Shown here piece after piece: positions 63,927 to 64,000 of a DNA stretch of 64,000 nucleotides (position 1 is its first letter; every line of letters starts with the position of its first letter). The DNA is from Peribacillus frigoritolerans (GTDB lineage Bacteria > Bacillota > Bacilli > Bacillales > DSM-1321). The stretch is taken from positions 4,186,001 to 4,250,000 of the forward strand of contig NZ_CP158190.1 in the NCBI RefSeq assembly GCF_040250305.1, given 5' to 3'. The position numbers and the translations under genes were made by a program. Under the pieces are notes generated by a model. It did no database searches, was not told where the DNA came from, and saw only the letters and a program-made list of their open reading frames with translations.

Positions 63927-64000
63927 ATATTTTGCCTCCTGAATTGAATTGTCTGATGACTACTCAAATTGTAACGCTGGAAATCAGCGCTGTGAAGAAT

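Overview
The window reads as a chromosomal segment of a low-GC, spore-forming Bacillaceae. The YtfP/YtgP/RsuA-type synthase/YtzE gene set matches the B. subtilis arrangement as I recall it. There is a Cse60-like sporulation gene, preQ1-I and purine riboswitches of Bacillus type, a BceRS-BceAB-like resistance module, and a poly-gamma-glutamate capsule operon in the capBCADE order. A Peribacillus (Bacillus simplex group) or close relative is my best guess from overall gene content; this is inference. I see no rRNA, tRNA, CRISPR, prophage or transposase.

Layout. 1-5.6 kb: the 3' end of guaC, a PhnA/YjdM zinc-ribbon protein, and a complete Bce-type two-component system plus ABC transporter, with a palindrome between the two parts. 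5.6-12 kb: a YumC-type ferredoxin reductase, then a PucR-type regulator divergent from an alanine-dehydrogenase-like gene and an APC permease. 12-18.5 kb: a complete 2-aminoethylphosphonate uptake and degradation operon (ATPase, fused permease, binding protein, phnW, phnX) with a divergent DeoR-type regulator. 18.5-21.5 kb: two inverted copies of an interspersed repeat, then adaptive-response genes (PEP-mutase-like gene, adaA, ogt). 21.5-26.3 kb: the conserved ytzE/rsuA/murJ/ytfP block. 26.3-36.8 kb: a 21-bp-period repeat array, an alkyltransferase-like protein, and assorted metabolic and stress genes (SDR, tartrate dehydrogenase, rhodanese, NamA, aldo-keto reductase, MFS exporter with HxlR regulator, CAP-domain protein). 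36.8-42 kb: nupC under a purine riboswitch, DUF421, a carboxylesterase, PadR, a second and larger 21-bp-period array, and a preQ1-riboswitch transcript with a queuosine-precursor transporter and a tiny Cys-rich gene. 42-50 kb: SRPBCC genes (one frameshifted), an HD hydrolase, a TetR/DUF4260 pair, queCDE under a second preQ1 riboswitch, and a chemoreceptor. 51-58 kb: capBCADE, then a PGA-hydrolase-like gene and a convergent LysM/NlpC-P60 protein. 58-64 kb: a triple-repeat protein, an ArsB-like transporter, a dCache chemoreceptor and a DJ-1/PfpI protein.

The most unusual structure is the pair of degenerate repeat arrays at 26337-26556 and 40818-41290. Both sit between the 3' ends of convergent genes, both step by about 21 bp (two helical turns), and both have a T-rich, TCG-containing core, yet their unit sequences differ. 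I know of no named element with these properties. Other points worth checking are a dehydrogenase that keeps alanine dehydrogenase's substrate-binding residues but lacks the catalytic Asp, a phosphonate-binding protein whose lipobox Cys is Arg, an unannotated 49-residue Cys-rich gene in the queuosine transcript, a two-CxxC mini-protein broken in a homopolymer run, and a cell-wall hydrolase carrying one dead and one intact NlpC/P60 domain.
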